DNA of 20,562 nucleotides from Ophiothrix spiculata (Eukaryota; Echinodermata; Ophiuroidea; Amphilepidida; Ophiotrichidae): NCBI GenBank assembly GCA_000969725.1, contig JXSR01S032269.1. The stretch is one strand, 5' to 3'. Both the position numbers and the translations under genes were made by a program. Of this stretch, positions 8,652 through 17,702 are shown in pieces. How positions within the stretch are numbered: the stretch's first letter is position 1; the number at the start of each line of letters is the position of its first letter. The notes below the pieces were generated by a model. It did not search any database. It was not told where the DNA came from and was given only the letters and a program-made list of their open reading frames with translations.

Positions 8652-9156
8652 ATCTTAGCATCTGTTCAGTGTATCAGAATTGGAAGCAAATCTGGTTATT
8701 TGTGCACAAATTTTACTTAAAAAAAATTGTGGTAAATGCTTGTAAACACAAACATGTGCACCATTCAAAAAAATTAGTCAATTACAAGATCATCACTTGA
8801 CATGCAGATACACTGCACATCGAAAATAGAGTAAATACATCGTTTGCAAGAAGTACTATGATACATCTCCTTCGACTATAGATGGCGCTGTAGCTGTTTC
8901 CCAGACATGACCATTTGATTTGTTTGTTCGTTTGTGTGTCGATACTCTTATTTAGCATGTTGTTAGTCTGTCAAACTTACGACAATCAATATTTTAGACA
9001 ACCGATAACAGCACCTGTCACAGCAGTGCTACAACAGTGAAAACTGTCCCATACTTGACCTGTCCAGAATTCTTTGCAAAGTTTAAAATCTTTGACTAAT
9101 GGAAATGACGTGATGAGCCATCTCTTTATTTATTATTCTTTTTTCTTTCATCATAG
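8652..9156. other. no supported gene; intron-like spacer
   Basis: AT-rich sequence without element borders that I can pair. The pyrimidine tract TTCTTTTTTCTTTCATCATAG at its end forms the acceptor of the candidate exon at 9157. Confidence 0.35.
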
Positions 9157-9229
9157 CCAGAAGGCTTTTAGTGGCATTTATAGTGGACAATATGATGATG
9201 ATAAATTGAGAAACAAGTGGAGGTTCAAA
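9157..9229 (+). CDS. candidate internal exon of the plus-strand gene
   Basis: A long pyrimidine tract ending TCATAG precedes 73 nt. After one leading base, 24 codons read QKAFSGIYSGQYDDDKLRNK then WRFK up to a GTAACA donor-like site (9230). The exon ends in phase 0, matching the phase-0 start of exon 15166. The acidic-to-basic composition looks protein-like and the acceptor is strong, but the donor is mediocre and the frame stays open for another 17 codons. No domain is recognised. A hydrophobic 106-codon minus-strand frame starting at 9596 overlaps this area and has no support beyond its length. Confidence 0.3.
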
Positions 9230-10037
9230 GTAACAGAAAAATGTGTAAAAGTTCACAATTTAAAGCGCGCCTTGCTCATTTAGAAATCATCTTGGGATTC
9301 ACTAGAACAGGAAGAAGTAAAAATAACAATATTGAGCCTGTAGCTAGAGAGAATAGATTTAATAATGGAGTGGAAACTAAGCTCAAGGGTAACATGAGGA
9401 TACAAAGTAGTGTGAATAAATAGAAAAGTAGACGCTCATATCCATCAAAGTATACAACTTGATAATAAAACAACCTAAGCAAGGACCAGGAGAAACAAAA
9501 CACACAATTTTTTACTAATAACCGTTGAAATATGATTACAAATGCAAACATAAAGTGGTAAGATGTTTTAACCCTTACAGAAGATTCTCTGAACATATAT
9601 ACCCTTAGAGAGGATTGCCTAAAAATATACCCTGAAGTTTTGAAATTGCCTGTTTTGATACAAGGATCCTAGTTTTCCTTGTCAAAACTACCCTAAATCC
9701 ATGTTTTCCTTCACACGGATGGCAACAAGATTAATTCTGAGTGCCCCCCCCCCCCTTCCTGGAGAATACCCTAATGATATTTTCATATGCTTTTATGCTC
9801 TTCCCTAAAATAATTACAAAACGTGTGCAGTAATAGGAAACCTGATATTTCCTAATACTTTCAATCACCATACCAAAGCAAAAAAGTAGCTAATTTATTT
9901 TTAACTTTTAAGTGGTGTTTTCTGATTAAACTCCCTCTTAATTAAATTCAAACAAAGCGGGTAAATACTTGATATTAATGGATTAATCCCATGGGATTTC
10001 AATAATGTTTTTGTTAAAGATGAGATACATAATGAAG
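9230..10037. other. no supported gene; includes a C12 run
   Basis: AT-rich non-coding sequence. A twelve-base cytosine run lies at 9744-9755. CCCTTACAGAAGATTCTC (about 9573) and CCCTTAGAGAGGATTGCC (about 9602) form a short imperfect direct repeat. I see no exon or element border. Confidence 0.35.
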
Positions 10038-10039
10038 TA

Positions 10040-10255
10040 CCCTATTCACTCGTCTAATTCAACTATTTTCCATCTGACAATCTCCTTATATTAACAAAAT
10101 CCCCATTTCCAAAAGTTTGACAAATAGTCATACTCTATGACCGACACTTCGAATAAATTATTTTAACAATTTTTGGCACGCTAGTATGAAAGCGCTCAAC
10201 TGTAACGTGATCTAAATTCCAAAAATGAGTAGTTGAATTGGACGAGTGGATACAG
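10040..10255. mobile_element. 216-bp TA MITE
   Basis: The left end CCCTATTCACTCGTCTAATT and the reverse complement of the right end, CTGTATCCACTCGTCCAATT, share most of about 28 bases including TTCAACTA. TA flanks each side (10038-10039, 10256-10257). The interior is non-coding. It probably belongs to the Tc1/mariner-type MITEs. Confidence 0.75.
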
Positions 10256-10554
10256 TATATCAGCTGGTGATAAAAATGTTGATATTGAATCTTAAGATGG
10301 AAAAATATTTGACAAGCAAATTAGATTTTATGTGTTTGCATATTCAAACACTCATTTATGTCAAAAATGAAATCATTTTATTCTCATCAAATGTCAGTTG
10401 CCTTTGGAACTATTAACTCATTGATTATATCAAAGGGATTTTATCATTTTAAACTGTTTGCTATTTATCTAAAGTATTCCACAAAGAAACTAATACACTA
10501 GCTATGGTTTGGTTCTATTTAACTTCTTCTTCTTCTTATCGAATCCAAAACAAA

Positions 10555-11823
10555 CTAAATATCATACTGAAGCCAATGTCGGACACAGTCTTTAGCACAG
10601 TCACTGAAATCAGCAAGATCTTGGGGTGTACACTCCTTATCTAGAAGGGGGCATCTCAACAGGTGTTCCATGGTTTGATTTTCAGAACCACATTGGCAGT
10701 GTCAGCATCTGAGTATCCCCAGTCTTTCAAGGTCACTTTGCATCGCCCAACACCAGATCTTAGGCGGTTAAGACACTTCCACTCCGACCAGCTTGAGTCA
10801 GCGCCAGATGGTAGTTTCTCTTTGGCTTCCAAGAATGTTGATATCCGTGTTGGTTGATTGGTGAGCCTTTCTTTCCATAAAGCTTCACGGAGGTAGGCTG
10901 CTTCACTTGGTTCCACTGAGTTTAGGAAGCTTTTCCTTGACTTGAGCCGACTCGTTGCTGGGACATGGCCAAACAGTGGGTGTCGATTATCTGAAACTTG
11001 CCGCATTCTCTCTTTACTGCTTGCTGCACCACGTCTGATCTCTGGAGGAGCTATAGACCATATCTATAAGTGACATACTCCCGCCAATGATGGGTAAATC
11101 CACATAATCGGGCGGGGAATCGGAACTTAGAACGAGGTCAAGTATGATAAATACACTACTTGATCTCGCTCTGAGTTCCGTTCCCCGTCCGATTCTGTGA
11201 ATTTACCCCATCAACGGCGGGAGTTTGTCAATTATAGATATGGTCTATACCAGCGAGGATATATAGACTATCTGTTGGTGTGGGTGTAAGGTATCCAGAA
11301 ATCAGGCGGCAGGTAGCGTTGAGGGCTGGGTTGATCTTCTTTGCATGGGTTGATCTTTCCCAGACTGGGCATGCATATTCGGCACAAGAGTAGCAAAGGG
11401 CTATGGCTGTAGACCGAAGTGTGCTTGCGCTGGCTCCCCAGGTCGTTCCTGTTAGTTTGCTCACAATGTTGTTCCTTGAGCAGACTGGCTTTGGTGTTCT
11501 CAACGTGGGTCTTGAAGGTGAGACAGCGATCCCAAGTGACACCTAGGTAGACTGGTCGGTCACAGTTTTCAAGCGGGGTACCTGACCAAGTAACATTCAG
11601 ATGGCGGTTGGCGTCTTGGTTTCGGAGATGGAATGCACACACTTGGGTTTTCGCTGGGTTCGCCCTGAGATGGTTCTTCTCATAATACAGAGTTAGATCA
11701 TCCAGTGTACTGGAGAGATTCTCCTCAACAATGCTGAAGTCCTGATGTTGGGCTGCTACTCCCAGGTCATCTGCATAGTTGAAGCGGCGAGTACCTTCAC
11801 TTCTTGGTTGGTCATTTGTGTAG
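10555..11823 (-). pseudogene. broken LINE reverse transcriptase, C-terminal part
   Basis: Read on the minus strand, the frame enters at the catalytic block FNYADDLGVAAQ (YADD at 11777-11766). It passes YYEKNHLRANPAKTQVCAFH (thumb start) and VYLGVTWDRCLTFKTH (about 11555-11508). Near 11480 the homology moves to another frame: RNNIVSKLTGTTWGASA, CPVWERSTHAKKINPALN and LISGYLTPTPTDSLYILAGI. After the inserted MITE it resumes with APPEIRRGAASSKERMRQVS and continues to CLNRLRSGVGRCK. A second frame change near 10690 leads to the cysteine/histidine block CQCGSENQTMEHLLRC, then CVRHWLQYDI and a TAG. The fingers, the endonuclease and any ORF1 are absent. It has at least two frameshifts besides the insertion, so it is inactive. 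Confidence 0.85.
11052..11249. mobile_element. palindromic MITE nested in the LINE
   Basis: The whole element is an inverted repeat. The left arm starts TATAGACCATATCTATAA and the right arm is its reverse complement; pairing continues through ACTCCCGCC, CGGGGAA, GGAACT and GATCAAGTA or GGTCAAGTA to the centre near 11150. The flanking LINE codons are contiguous across the site (LAGI then APPEI), with TA or TATA as the duplicated target. This dates the MITE as younger than the LINE. Confidence 0.9.
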
Positions 11824-11831
11824 ATTTAACT

Positions 11832-12116
11832 AAATCATATTAATAATAAGACCAAAAAATTGAGCATAATATAAAGAAATATGTTTCCTGTGATATGGCA
11901 ACAAATTTTTTTTCCAAAATCAGAAGCTATCTCACTTATCTATGTAGTAAAGGTAACAAATTATCGTAAGAAATCACGAGTTAAAAATTTTAAAAGCCAC
12001 GGTAAAACACCCCAGTCGGAAATGTATCATACATACCCCAAGCTAGCCGGTATCAATGACTGCTTAATACTGTCTTGTAATCAATATCTCCAGCTGTAAT
12101 AACAGGGTATTGGGTC
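11832..12116. other. no gene seen; spacer
   Basis: AT-rich sequence with a 72-codon plus-strand frame (11881-12099) that has no recognisable motif, splice context or neighbours to support it. Confidence 0.35.
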
Positions 12117-12120
12117 TTAA

Positions 12121-12635
12121 AAGGGCATTGGACAAGTTCAGCATCATCCCCATACTTTTCCCCGAGCATTTTGAGATTTTTGCATCATTTGAAGCATTAG
12201 CGGTAATAATGACGGCATGCAAAGTTTCATTGTCAAATTCAAACCCTCTATACCAGAATATTATATATTCTTTTATTTCTTAATCATCGTTGTCGACAAC
12301 GATAAATAATGCCCTCTATAGTTGAATTTTTAAAATTGGTCTTTTTAGGTGATCCAATGCAAAATCCAAATTTCTTTTGATTTATATGCAATCTATGATG
12401 TGAAAGGAATGTTTTACAAACAAATCTTTGGATATTTTGTGATGTATAGCACCAATAAATACGTTTAAAGAATAGCCTTATACACAAGATCAACACTCAA
12501 AAGTAAAATTCATTTTTTTGAATTTTCTGAAGGTTTAGATCGAAATTTTCCCGATATCTGGTAATTGACTGCTTTCTAACATATTAAGTGTGAATCATCA
12601 ACAAATAAAATTTCAAAATTTTGTCCAATGCCCCT
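12121..12635. mobile_element. 515-bp element with TTAA target duplication
   Basis: TTAA lies at 12117-12120 and 12636-12639. The ends read AAGGGCATTGGACAA and, inverted, AGGGGCATTGGACAA. TTAA duplications are used by piggyBac and Kolobok transposons, and a G-rich terminus after the A suits the latter, though the assignment is tentative. The interior is non-coding and contains a perfect 18-base palindrome at 12286-12303 (ATCGTTGTCGACAACGAT). Confidence 0.75.
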
Positions 12636-12639
12636 TTAA

Positions 12640-13394
12640 TATGCACAGCATTTTCCTCGTGTTGTGCTCAAAATTTGTCTACTTTTGATTCCTTTACAAA
12701 ATTTTATTACCTTTTTCAAAAAAGCGAAATTGTTTCGGATTATGGAAGACATTTTGTACAAATATCACAGGTACCATATCCATTTACATTATGTGCAATT
12801 ATTTGATGTGATAATTAAATGTTTAAGTAGAAAAGAACCAAAACAAAAGTGTGCCAGTTTCTTTTGTGAATTACTTTATAAAGTATACAACCAGGTGTTT
12901 TTCTCTTCTTTTTTTTTGGTTTCAGTTTTTAATTTGAGTTACGAAGCACACCATCCAGTTCTAATATTTCAACTTTGAAGAATAAGTATAAGACACAAAT
13001 CCCTAACAATATGGCATTTACAGATACAGCAGTTTCAAGACAATATATAAACGGCTAGGTTTTTTTTTATTTGTTAATGCAAATATTAGTTTACAGTTTT
13101 GAGTAGGCCTAAGAATATGCTTTTGTCATCTGTGAAGACATGAGCTTCAAACACAGAATGGTATTAGTGCTTATCTGTATTTATAGGATATTAAGAACTA
13201 CTTCAGCTAATCCGAAGCACCCTGATGTCTGTGTAGGAATACAATCTAAAACCTCTGTAAAGCTGAACACCTGAAAAGTCTCTAAAAATTCACTTGCTTG
13301 TGTTATTACAAGATGCATTTTTTCACAATATCTACAAAACCGGGTTACAGTAAGAGTTCTTGTAGACTAATTTTTTATATTTTGTGAAAACTGA
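12640..13394. other. no supported gene; two strong acceptor-like tracts
   Basis: The pyrimidine tract at 12899-12928 ends GGTTTCAG but is followed within 17 codons by stops in all frames. A TTTATAG at 13181-13186 precedes 23 open codons (ILRTTSANPKHPDVCVGIQ), ending at a GTAAAG donor-like site. Neither is convincing. The rest is AT-rich spacer. Confidence 0.35.
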
Positions 13395-13745
13395 TCATGC
13401 TGAATAGTGTTTATGTGCATATTTAGAAAAGTAAGTTGATAATACATATGAAAGAAGATTGTTTTGATGTTTAGACACCAAAATACCAAGATTCAGATTA
13501 TATGTATAATACACATTAAGTACATTGTATTTTGAGAATAGGGGTCCAGTATGACTTTTGTAGTGACTTTTTGTGACTTTTCTGATGGTCAATTTTTGAA
13601 GCTGTACAATTTTATCCAAGGTTTCTACATGTATCCCCATAATAACATCCTCTGTATAATTTATATAGGGCATTTTCAATGTACAGTATAAAAAGTACAA
13701 TATATTTTCAGGAACAAAAGTTTCAATTTAGTCATCATTCCAGCA
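13395..13745 (-). pseudogene. LINE reverse-transcriptase C-terminal scrap
   Basis: A 101-codon minus-strand frame reads LYCTLKMPYINYTEDVIMGI, then KIVQLQKLTIRKVTKSHYKS, HTGPLFSKYNVLNVYYTYNL and NLGILVSKHQNNLLSYVL. This order matches the post-catalytic region of CR1/L2-like non-LTR elements (typically LYxSLxxPYLxYG, then LQKxAIRxI, HTxPLF, LxIxxxYxLxxGxFMYK, NNLLP). The catalytic core upstream is missing and the usual NTR motif downstream is not seen, so only a fragment of an old copy remains. It belongs to a different lineage from the LINE at 10.5-11.8 kb. Both ends are approximate. Confidence 0.65.
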
Positions 13746-14650
13746 ATGCGTGCAATTTTGTTGTTGATATTGCATCAATGTGAGACCTCGCAAGTTAAAT
13801 TTTCATCTCTCATAAGTATTTGCTTGAGAAATAACAAGGAACTCACCTCATTCAACATAACTAGAGATTTATACAATGTATTCTATTTCATACCACTGTT
13901 AAATGTAATACGGTTTGAAATAAATACAAAACCTTATGAGGGGAATAAGATGAGACGGTATTTAAGCCATTCAGAAGGAAGTTCAATAATTGAATAGGAC
14001 ATCTGTGGGTTCAGAAACATACACAAAAAGAGAGACAGATTCCCAGAGGGGCATGTCTGCCCTTTGTATACATTAATAGACTCTGCTACATGATGGGATT
14101 TAAATGTTACTCTATGTGACTGCTCAAGGGTTGGGGCTGTCTTGGTTTAGAAATTACTGAATATCTGTGGTTTGCTAAACATACACAAAAAGAGAGACAG
14201 ACTCCCAGAGGGGTATGTCTGATACCACTGAATGTAATAATGTTTGAAATAAATACAAAACCTTTATGAGGAAAAGAAGATGAGATGGTATTTAAGCCAT
14301 TCAGAATGACACTAGTTTGATAAGAGAGACCGAGGGGTATGTCTGCCCTTTGTATACTAGAATAGACTCTGCTACATGATGGGATTTCAATGTTACTCTC
14401 TGTGACTGCTGAAGGGTTGGGTGTCTTGGTTTGACAATTATGAATAGGACATCTAAGGTTTCTAAACATACACACGAAAGAGAGACAGAGGAGTGTGTCT
14501 GCCCTTTGTATACATGAATAGACTCTGCTACATGATGGGATTTCAATGTTACTCTCTGTGACTGCTCAAGGGTTGGGGTGTCTGGGTTTGAAAATTACTG
14601 AATAGGACATCTGTGGTTTCTGATATAAGCACAAAAGAGAGACACAAAGA

Positions 14651-14815
14651 ACACTGGCGTGCCCAGGATTTTTCCTTTTGAGGGGGAGGGGCTAAAGGGA
14701 TTTGCCGATTTGGAGGGAGTAATAAAAATAATTAAAAACAGGCTGATTTTACATGATTTTTATAACTTGCGGGAAGCTTCAGCCCCCAAAGGCACCCTCT
14801 AGGTATGCTAATGAC
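14651..14815. mobile_element. short element inserted in the satellite array
   Basis: The sequence starting ACTGGCGTGCCCAGGATTTT and ending CCTCTAGGTATGCTAATG interrupts the array between units. Its ends are weakly inverted (TGGCGTGCCCAGG against TAGCATACCTAGA, then G-rich tracts on both). It looks like a degraded MITE. The ends are approximate. Confidence 0.4.
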
Positions 14816-14947
14816 AAGATATGTCTGCCCTATACATGGATAGTTCCTGCTTGAGGGCGGAGTCTCTATGTTAACCTCTGTGACCGCTTCTAAGGTTCTG
14901 ACATTGGTTTGTAAAATTACAAAAATATGCAGTTAAAGAAACAGACA

Positions 14948-14950
<3 letters not shown>

Positions 14951-14980
<30 letters not shown>
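14951..14980. repeat. (AG)15 microsatellite
   Basis: Fifteen uninterrupted AG dinucleotides lie inside the last satellite unit, where other units have only AGAGAGACAGA. The microsatellite therefore expanded from a motif native to the satellite. Confidence 0.95.
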
Positions 14981-14983
<3 letters not shown>

Positions 14984-15165
14984 CCTGGAGAGATATGCCT
15001 GCACTATGGAAACTGGAATAGTTTTTGCACGTATTAGCCATCTAGCAATCATTGAAGGTCAGCGCACATGTTTTTGAAATATTTGAATCAATGAGATACA
15101 TTTAGACAAAATTATCAGACTTTGACACACTGCCTATCTAAAGACCGTGTTTCTTTTTGTGTTAG

Positions 15166-15329
15166 GGTATTATTCAAACTGTTGTTGAATGGCATCAAAA
15201 CTCAGCATCATATTACCGAGCATGTCTTCAAGCATCTATTAAACAATTTATGCAACCTCTTGGGCAGTTTCAAAAGGCAGCAGAAACAAAAAAACAATGC
15301 CAGTTAGAAATTTGGAACAAGCTATCATC
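15166..15329 (+). CDS. best plus-strand host exon candidate
   Basis: The acceptor tract TGTTTCTTTTTGTGTTAG (ending 15165) is followed by an open frame in phase 0: GIIQTVVEWHQNSASYYRAC, LQASIKQFMQPLGQFQKAAE, TKKQCQLEIWNKLS. It is rich in Q, A, K and aromatics and reads as long amphipathic helices. This is much more protein-like than chance frames nearby. A GTAACT donor (15330) would end it after two bases of a serine codon; if unspliced, a TAA follows at 15331-15333. The spliced end is in phase with the next candidate, 17416. I thought of helical membrane-binding or scaffold domains but cannot name a family. It has no ATG, so it would be missed by start-codon-based ORF calling. Confidence 0.5.
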
Positions 15330-15334
15330 GTAAC

Positions 15335-16085
15335 TGGCACACCTTAACGATCGACCTGGTTTACTTGTTGACAGCTTTATATGCATTCTTATGAAGCGGT
15401 TTTGACTTGCAAATTGTAACACATATAGTAAATGTTCTGACTTTGGTGTGCAATGTTTCATTATGTAAGTACTCAAAACATATGCATGAACACAAACATA
15501 AGCATTCACATACTCCAAGGGAAAATTAAGAGACATACAACCTATAAAGAAGTCACTAAGAAGTGGCAGTAACAAAGTTAAATGTGGTAACCCATAAAAG
15601 TAATGAGTAACAGCAGGCCTTCATCCCTGGCTCCTGAACATGAGCCAATACCTACATCAGGTATCTCACAATTACACCTGGTCTCACACTATGAGTATGT
15701 TTATTGATGAACCTACCATGCATGTAAAAATAGGGAAATCTGTCCCACAGAAGTCTTCCGATAAATGGAAGTCCAATGGTTTAAAAGTAACCAATGCCAT
15801 TGGTGTTTGATAAAAGTGTAAAATATGTTTCAGAGGTTTTCAAGAAATGCTCTGAAAGATAAATAACAAGCATTTGAAATGTTCAATTTTGTATACTGCA
15901 ATCAAGAAGATATTTTAAACCAGCCATCGCAAGCATTCACCAGTGTCATACCGAAGTCACACCGGCATTGCGGCTTCCTTCGGCCTATGTGACCATAGCA
16001 TCAGTGTATAAATTAGTTAAGAAAAAAAAAGTTAAGAAATTTGTTTCAGTCCAAATACCTCATATAGACCCGATCACGAATTCAC
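15335..16085. other. intron-like spacer
   Basis: No exon is supported. Around 15945-15995 a GC-richer patch, GTCACACCGGCATTGCGGC followed by GGCCTATGTGAC, forms a short hairpin and may be the relic of an inverted-repeat element. Confidence 0.35.
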
Positions 16086-16250
16086 TACCATGGCAGAGCC
16101 TGCTCAGTGGCTTGACATAGTGATAATTGGATCGGGAAGCAGGAGGTCCTGGGTTCAAATCCAGGTGAAAAGCCATGATTTTTGACTTGCAGATTTCTAA
16201 GGAGAGACATTAGGACCTAAAATCAAGAGATTTTAAGCAATCAGTATTGA
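16086..16250 (+). mobile_element. tRNA-headed SINE
   Basis: An A-box-like CTGCTCAGTGGCTTGA and a strong B box, GGGTTCAAATCC, occur in order. The T-arm folds perfectly (CCTGG, loop GTTCAAAT, CCAGG). The A-to-B spacing is longer than in a normal tRNA gene, and no complete cloverleaf or acceptor stem is evident, so this is a tRNA-derived SINE head rather than a functional tRNA. The ~80-base body is AT-rich and ends where the element at 16267 begins. It would be transcribed by RNA polymerase III. Confidence 0.6.
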
Positions 16251-16266
16251 TGCCTAATCATACATA

Positions 16267-17340
16267 CAGGTTGTAACAGAAAAAATTATACATTGTTATA
16301 TCCGCTGAAAGAATAAAGTTACACCTTGTATCACATTGTCATTTATTTATATTGAAAGCTAACTTCTTTAGCTACAAAATACACATTGTTTCATCCAAAT
16401 TGGTGGTCTACAAGCAGAGTTATGGCAATTATACTGACCCTACCTTCAAACCACCTGGGCCAGTTCATCCGATTCATTTACCGGTAGCAACATAATAGCA
16501 CATAATGCCCAAAATCAGCCATACGATGGTCAACAGGATTACGAGGCTGATTTTAGTGTTCCATCTAACAAAGGCAATATAGGAGCTCTTAATGATGACC
16601 TTGCCCGTAGACTGTTTCTTAATGTTGGACGGGACGCCAAAACAAGTTTAAGAGATATCCTAGTTGGTTGGACAACATATCATCTAAATGGCAGAATCAG
16701 CACACAAGCACTTTAAGTTTAAGACTACCCAGATTTAAATACAGGTCAAAGAAAAAAAAACGATTTTTTTTTTTTCTGAACTTAACTTCTTTAAAAATCT
16801 AGTTTTATCGAGCTAGTAAGTTAATTTTAATTTCCATATTTTCCTTTGAATATGAAACTGTGTAAGAAAATTGCAAAACGCTCTTTGCTTTCCCATTTCC
16901 ACCAAAGATATCGAGTCTTTGATTCAACTGTTTATGTTTACTCTGGAACATGAGTAATATCTTTTAACCTATTAAAACATAACTTTTATCTAAAATATCA
17001 TAACATTATTTATGAATTATTCATATCATATCAAAAAAATAAAAACATTAAATGTTCTTGAACACTTTTTGTTAATTTTATCTCACTGCATTGTGAATCT
17101 TCATCGAATCATGAAAAACTATTTGCGTTCGAAAATGGTGAAATTGGCCCAAGTAGTTTTTACCGGTCTTTACTTAAATGGTCGTAACTTTTGAACCTGA
17201 CCATCAAATGAGATCACTTAAGCTGCTTCTGGTAGCCAATTAAATAATCTTTCACATAAAGGAAAGTTTGTGAATTCAGCTTTTTTAGTTTCCTCATGAT
17301 ATCGCTAACAAGAATGTATAATTTTTTCTGTTACAACCTG
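16267..17340. mobile_element. 1.07-kb Tc1-like element with ~210-bp TIRs
   Basis: The ends CAGGTTGTAACAGAAAAAAT are identical on the left and, inverted, on the right, and both sit beside TA (16265-16266, 17341-17342). The first ~28 bases are perfect. Weaker similarity reaches about 210 bases inward, for example ACCACCTGGGCCAGTTCATC against ACTACTTGGGCCAATTTCAC. CAG termini plus TA suggest Tc1/mariner. No transposase is present. The core (about 16480-17130) contains a coding-like patch at 16474-16716 of higher GC than its surroundings. Confidence 0.8.
16474..16647 (-). pseudogene. possible captured membrane-protein fragment (CD225/dispanin-like?)
   Basis: A 57-codon minus-strand frame inside the Tc1-like element starts just after a stop. 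It reads TCFGVPSNIKKQSTGKVIIK, SSYIAFVRWN, then a ~20-residue hydrophobic helix (ISLVILLTIVWLILGIMCYY) and VATGK with a stop at the border of the long TIR. A polar Gly/Ser/Ala-spaced loop leading straight into a C-terminal membrane helix resembles the second half of CD225/dispanin (IFITM-like) domains. I judge this by pattern only, and the first half of the domain is absent. A competing 93-codon plus-strand frame (16438-16716; NAQNQPYDGQQDYEADFS, LARRLFLNVGRDAKTSLRDI) overlaps it, and only one of the two could be real. Confidence 0.25.
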
Positions 17341-17342
17341 TA

Positions 17343-17415
17343 CATATATACAAACATGATTTATAATGCACATTTTCATTCACAAATTCATTCAGTTATA
17401 AATTTATGTCTACAG
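17343..17415. other. short spacer before candidate exon
   Basis: AT-rich intron-like sequence ending in TTTATGTCTACAG, which acts as the acceptor of the exon candidate at 17416. Confidence 0.3.
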
Positions 17416-17454
17416 GAATGCCGCTTTCTTTGGCGTAGACAGCAAAATAGCCAT
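17416..17454 (+). CDS. candidate 39-nt exon of the plus-strand gene
   Basis: After the acceptor CTACAG, one base completes the serine codon begun by exon 15166. Twelve codons follow (NAAFFGVDSKIA), then two bases and a GTAAAT donor-like site (17455). The two bases join the leading T of exon 18712 to give isoleucine. The block lies in a gap between two mobile elements and is GC-richer than its flanks. It is too short to be convincing alone; support comes from phase continuity on both sides. Confidence 0.3.
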
Positions 17455-17459
17455 GTAAA

Positions 17460-17702
17460 TAATGTGTGAAAAAAGATACAAAATCATGGTAACCCAAAGT
17501 TTACCTAACACTTAAACTGTCATTTACAAGACTAAAATGCACAACTTAATTGAAGCTTCAAACATCAGAAGTGATTCACTCCATCCTATTTTATTTCATT
17601 TTTAGTAAAAAACAGTTATCTACCATAAATGAAAAATGAGTTAAATCATGTAATCTTTGCACAACTGATTTTATCTACAATTCATAAACTGTATTATACC
17701 TC
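17460..17702. other. no gene seen; holds one copy of a direct repeat
   Basis: AT-rich spacer. TTCATAAACTGTATTATACC at about 17682-17701 recurs as TTCATAAATGTATTATACC at about 18029-18047, so the element at 17703-17996 and ~30 bases to its right are bracketed by direct repeats of ~20 bp. Confidence 0.45.

Larger units (their letters stand above)
10517..11831 (-). mobile_element. 5'-truncated LINE with 8-bp target duplication
   Basis: A minus-strand LINE remnant (about 10525-11823) is bounded by identical ATTTAACT copies at 10517-10524 and 11824-11831, a target-site duplication. Its 3' end carries the GATAAGAAGAAGAAGAAG tail (about 10525-10542) after a stop near 10555. The 5' end starts inside the reverse transcriptase domain, as expected of incomplete target-primed reverse transcription. 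The protein resembles non-LTR reverse transcriptases of the broad CR1/Jockey assemblage; the clade is my inference. A palindromic MITE (11052-11249) later inserted into it. Confidence 0.9.
13891..15015. repeat. complex satellite array of ~156-bp units
   Basis: Units carry CTGCCCTTTGTATAC, GACTCTGCTACATGATGGGA, TTACTCTCTGTGACTGCT and CATACACAAAAAGAGAGACA. The CTGCCCTTTGTATAC landmark occurs at about 14057, 14343 and 14499. The last interval is 156 bases. The first (286) is enlarged by a second module (CCACTG..GTTTGAAATAAATACAAAACC), which itself occurs at 13893 and 14225, giving a 332-base higher-order period. A diverged unit at about 14817-15015 is cut off from the rest by an inserted element at 14651-14815. 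Open frames here translate the repeat and are not genes. Confidence 0.85.

Noticed and set aside
8981-9030. Minus-strand exon ending at GTAAGTTT near 8978
   Set aside because: Only ~16 open codons rich in Cys, with no phase partner toward the minus-strand gene.
9276-9596. 106-codon hydrophobic minus-strand frame
   Set aside because: Its hydrophobicity reflects the A-rich plus strand (T-rich codons); no domain, splice context or start evidence.
13187-13256. 23-codon block between TTTATAG and GTAAAG, phase-compatible with exon 15166
   Set aside because: Poor pyrimidine tract and no independent support; one-in-three phase agreement is not enough.
15270-15575. 101-codon minus-strand frame
   Set aside because: It is largely antisense to or beside the better-supported plus-strand exon 15166-15329 and has no recognisable motif.
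16090-16170. Functional tRNA gene
   Set aside because: The T-arm is good, but the A-to-B box spacing is stretched and no full cloverleaf or acceptor stem can be drawn; a SINE head fits better.
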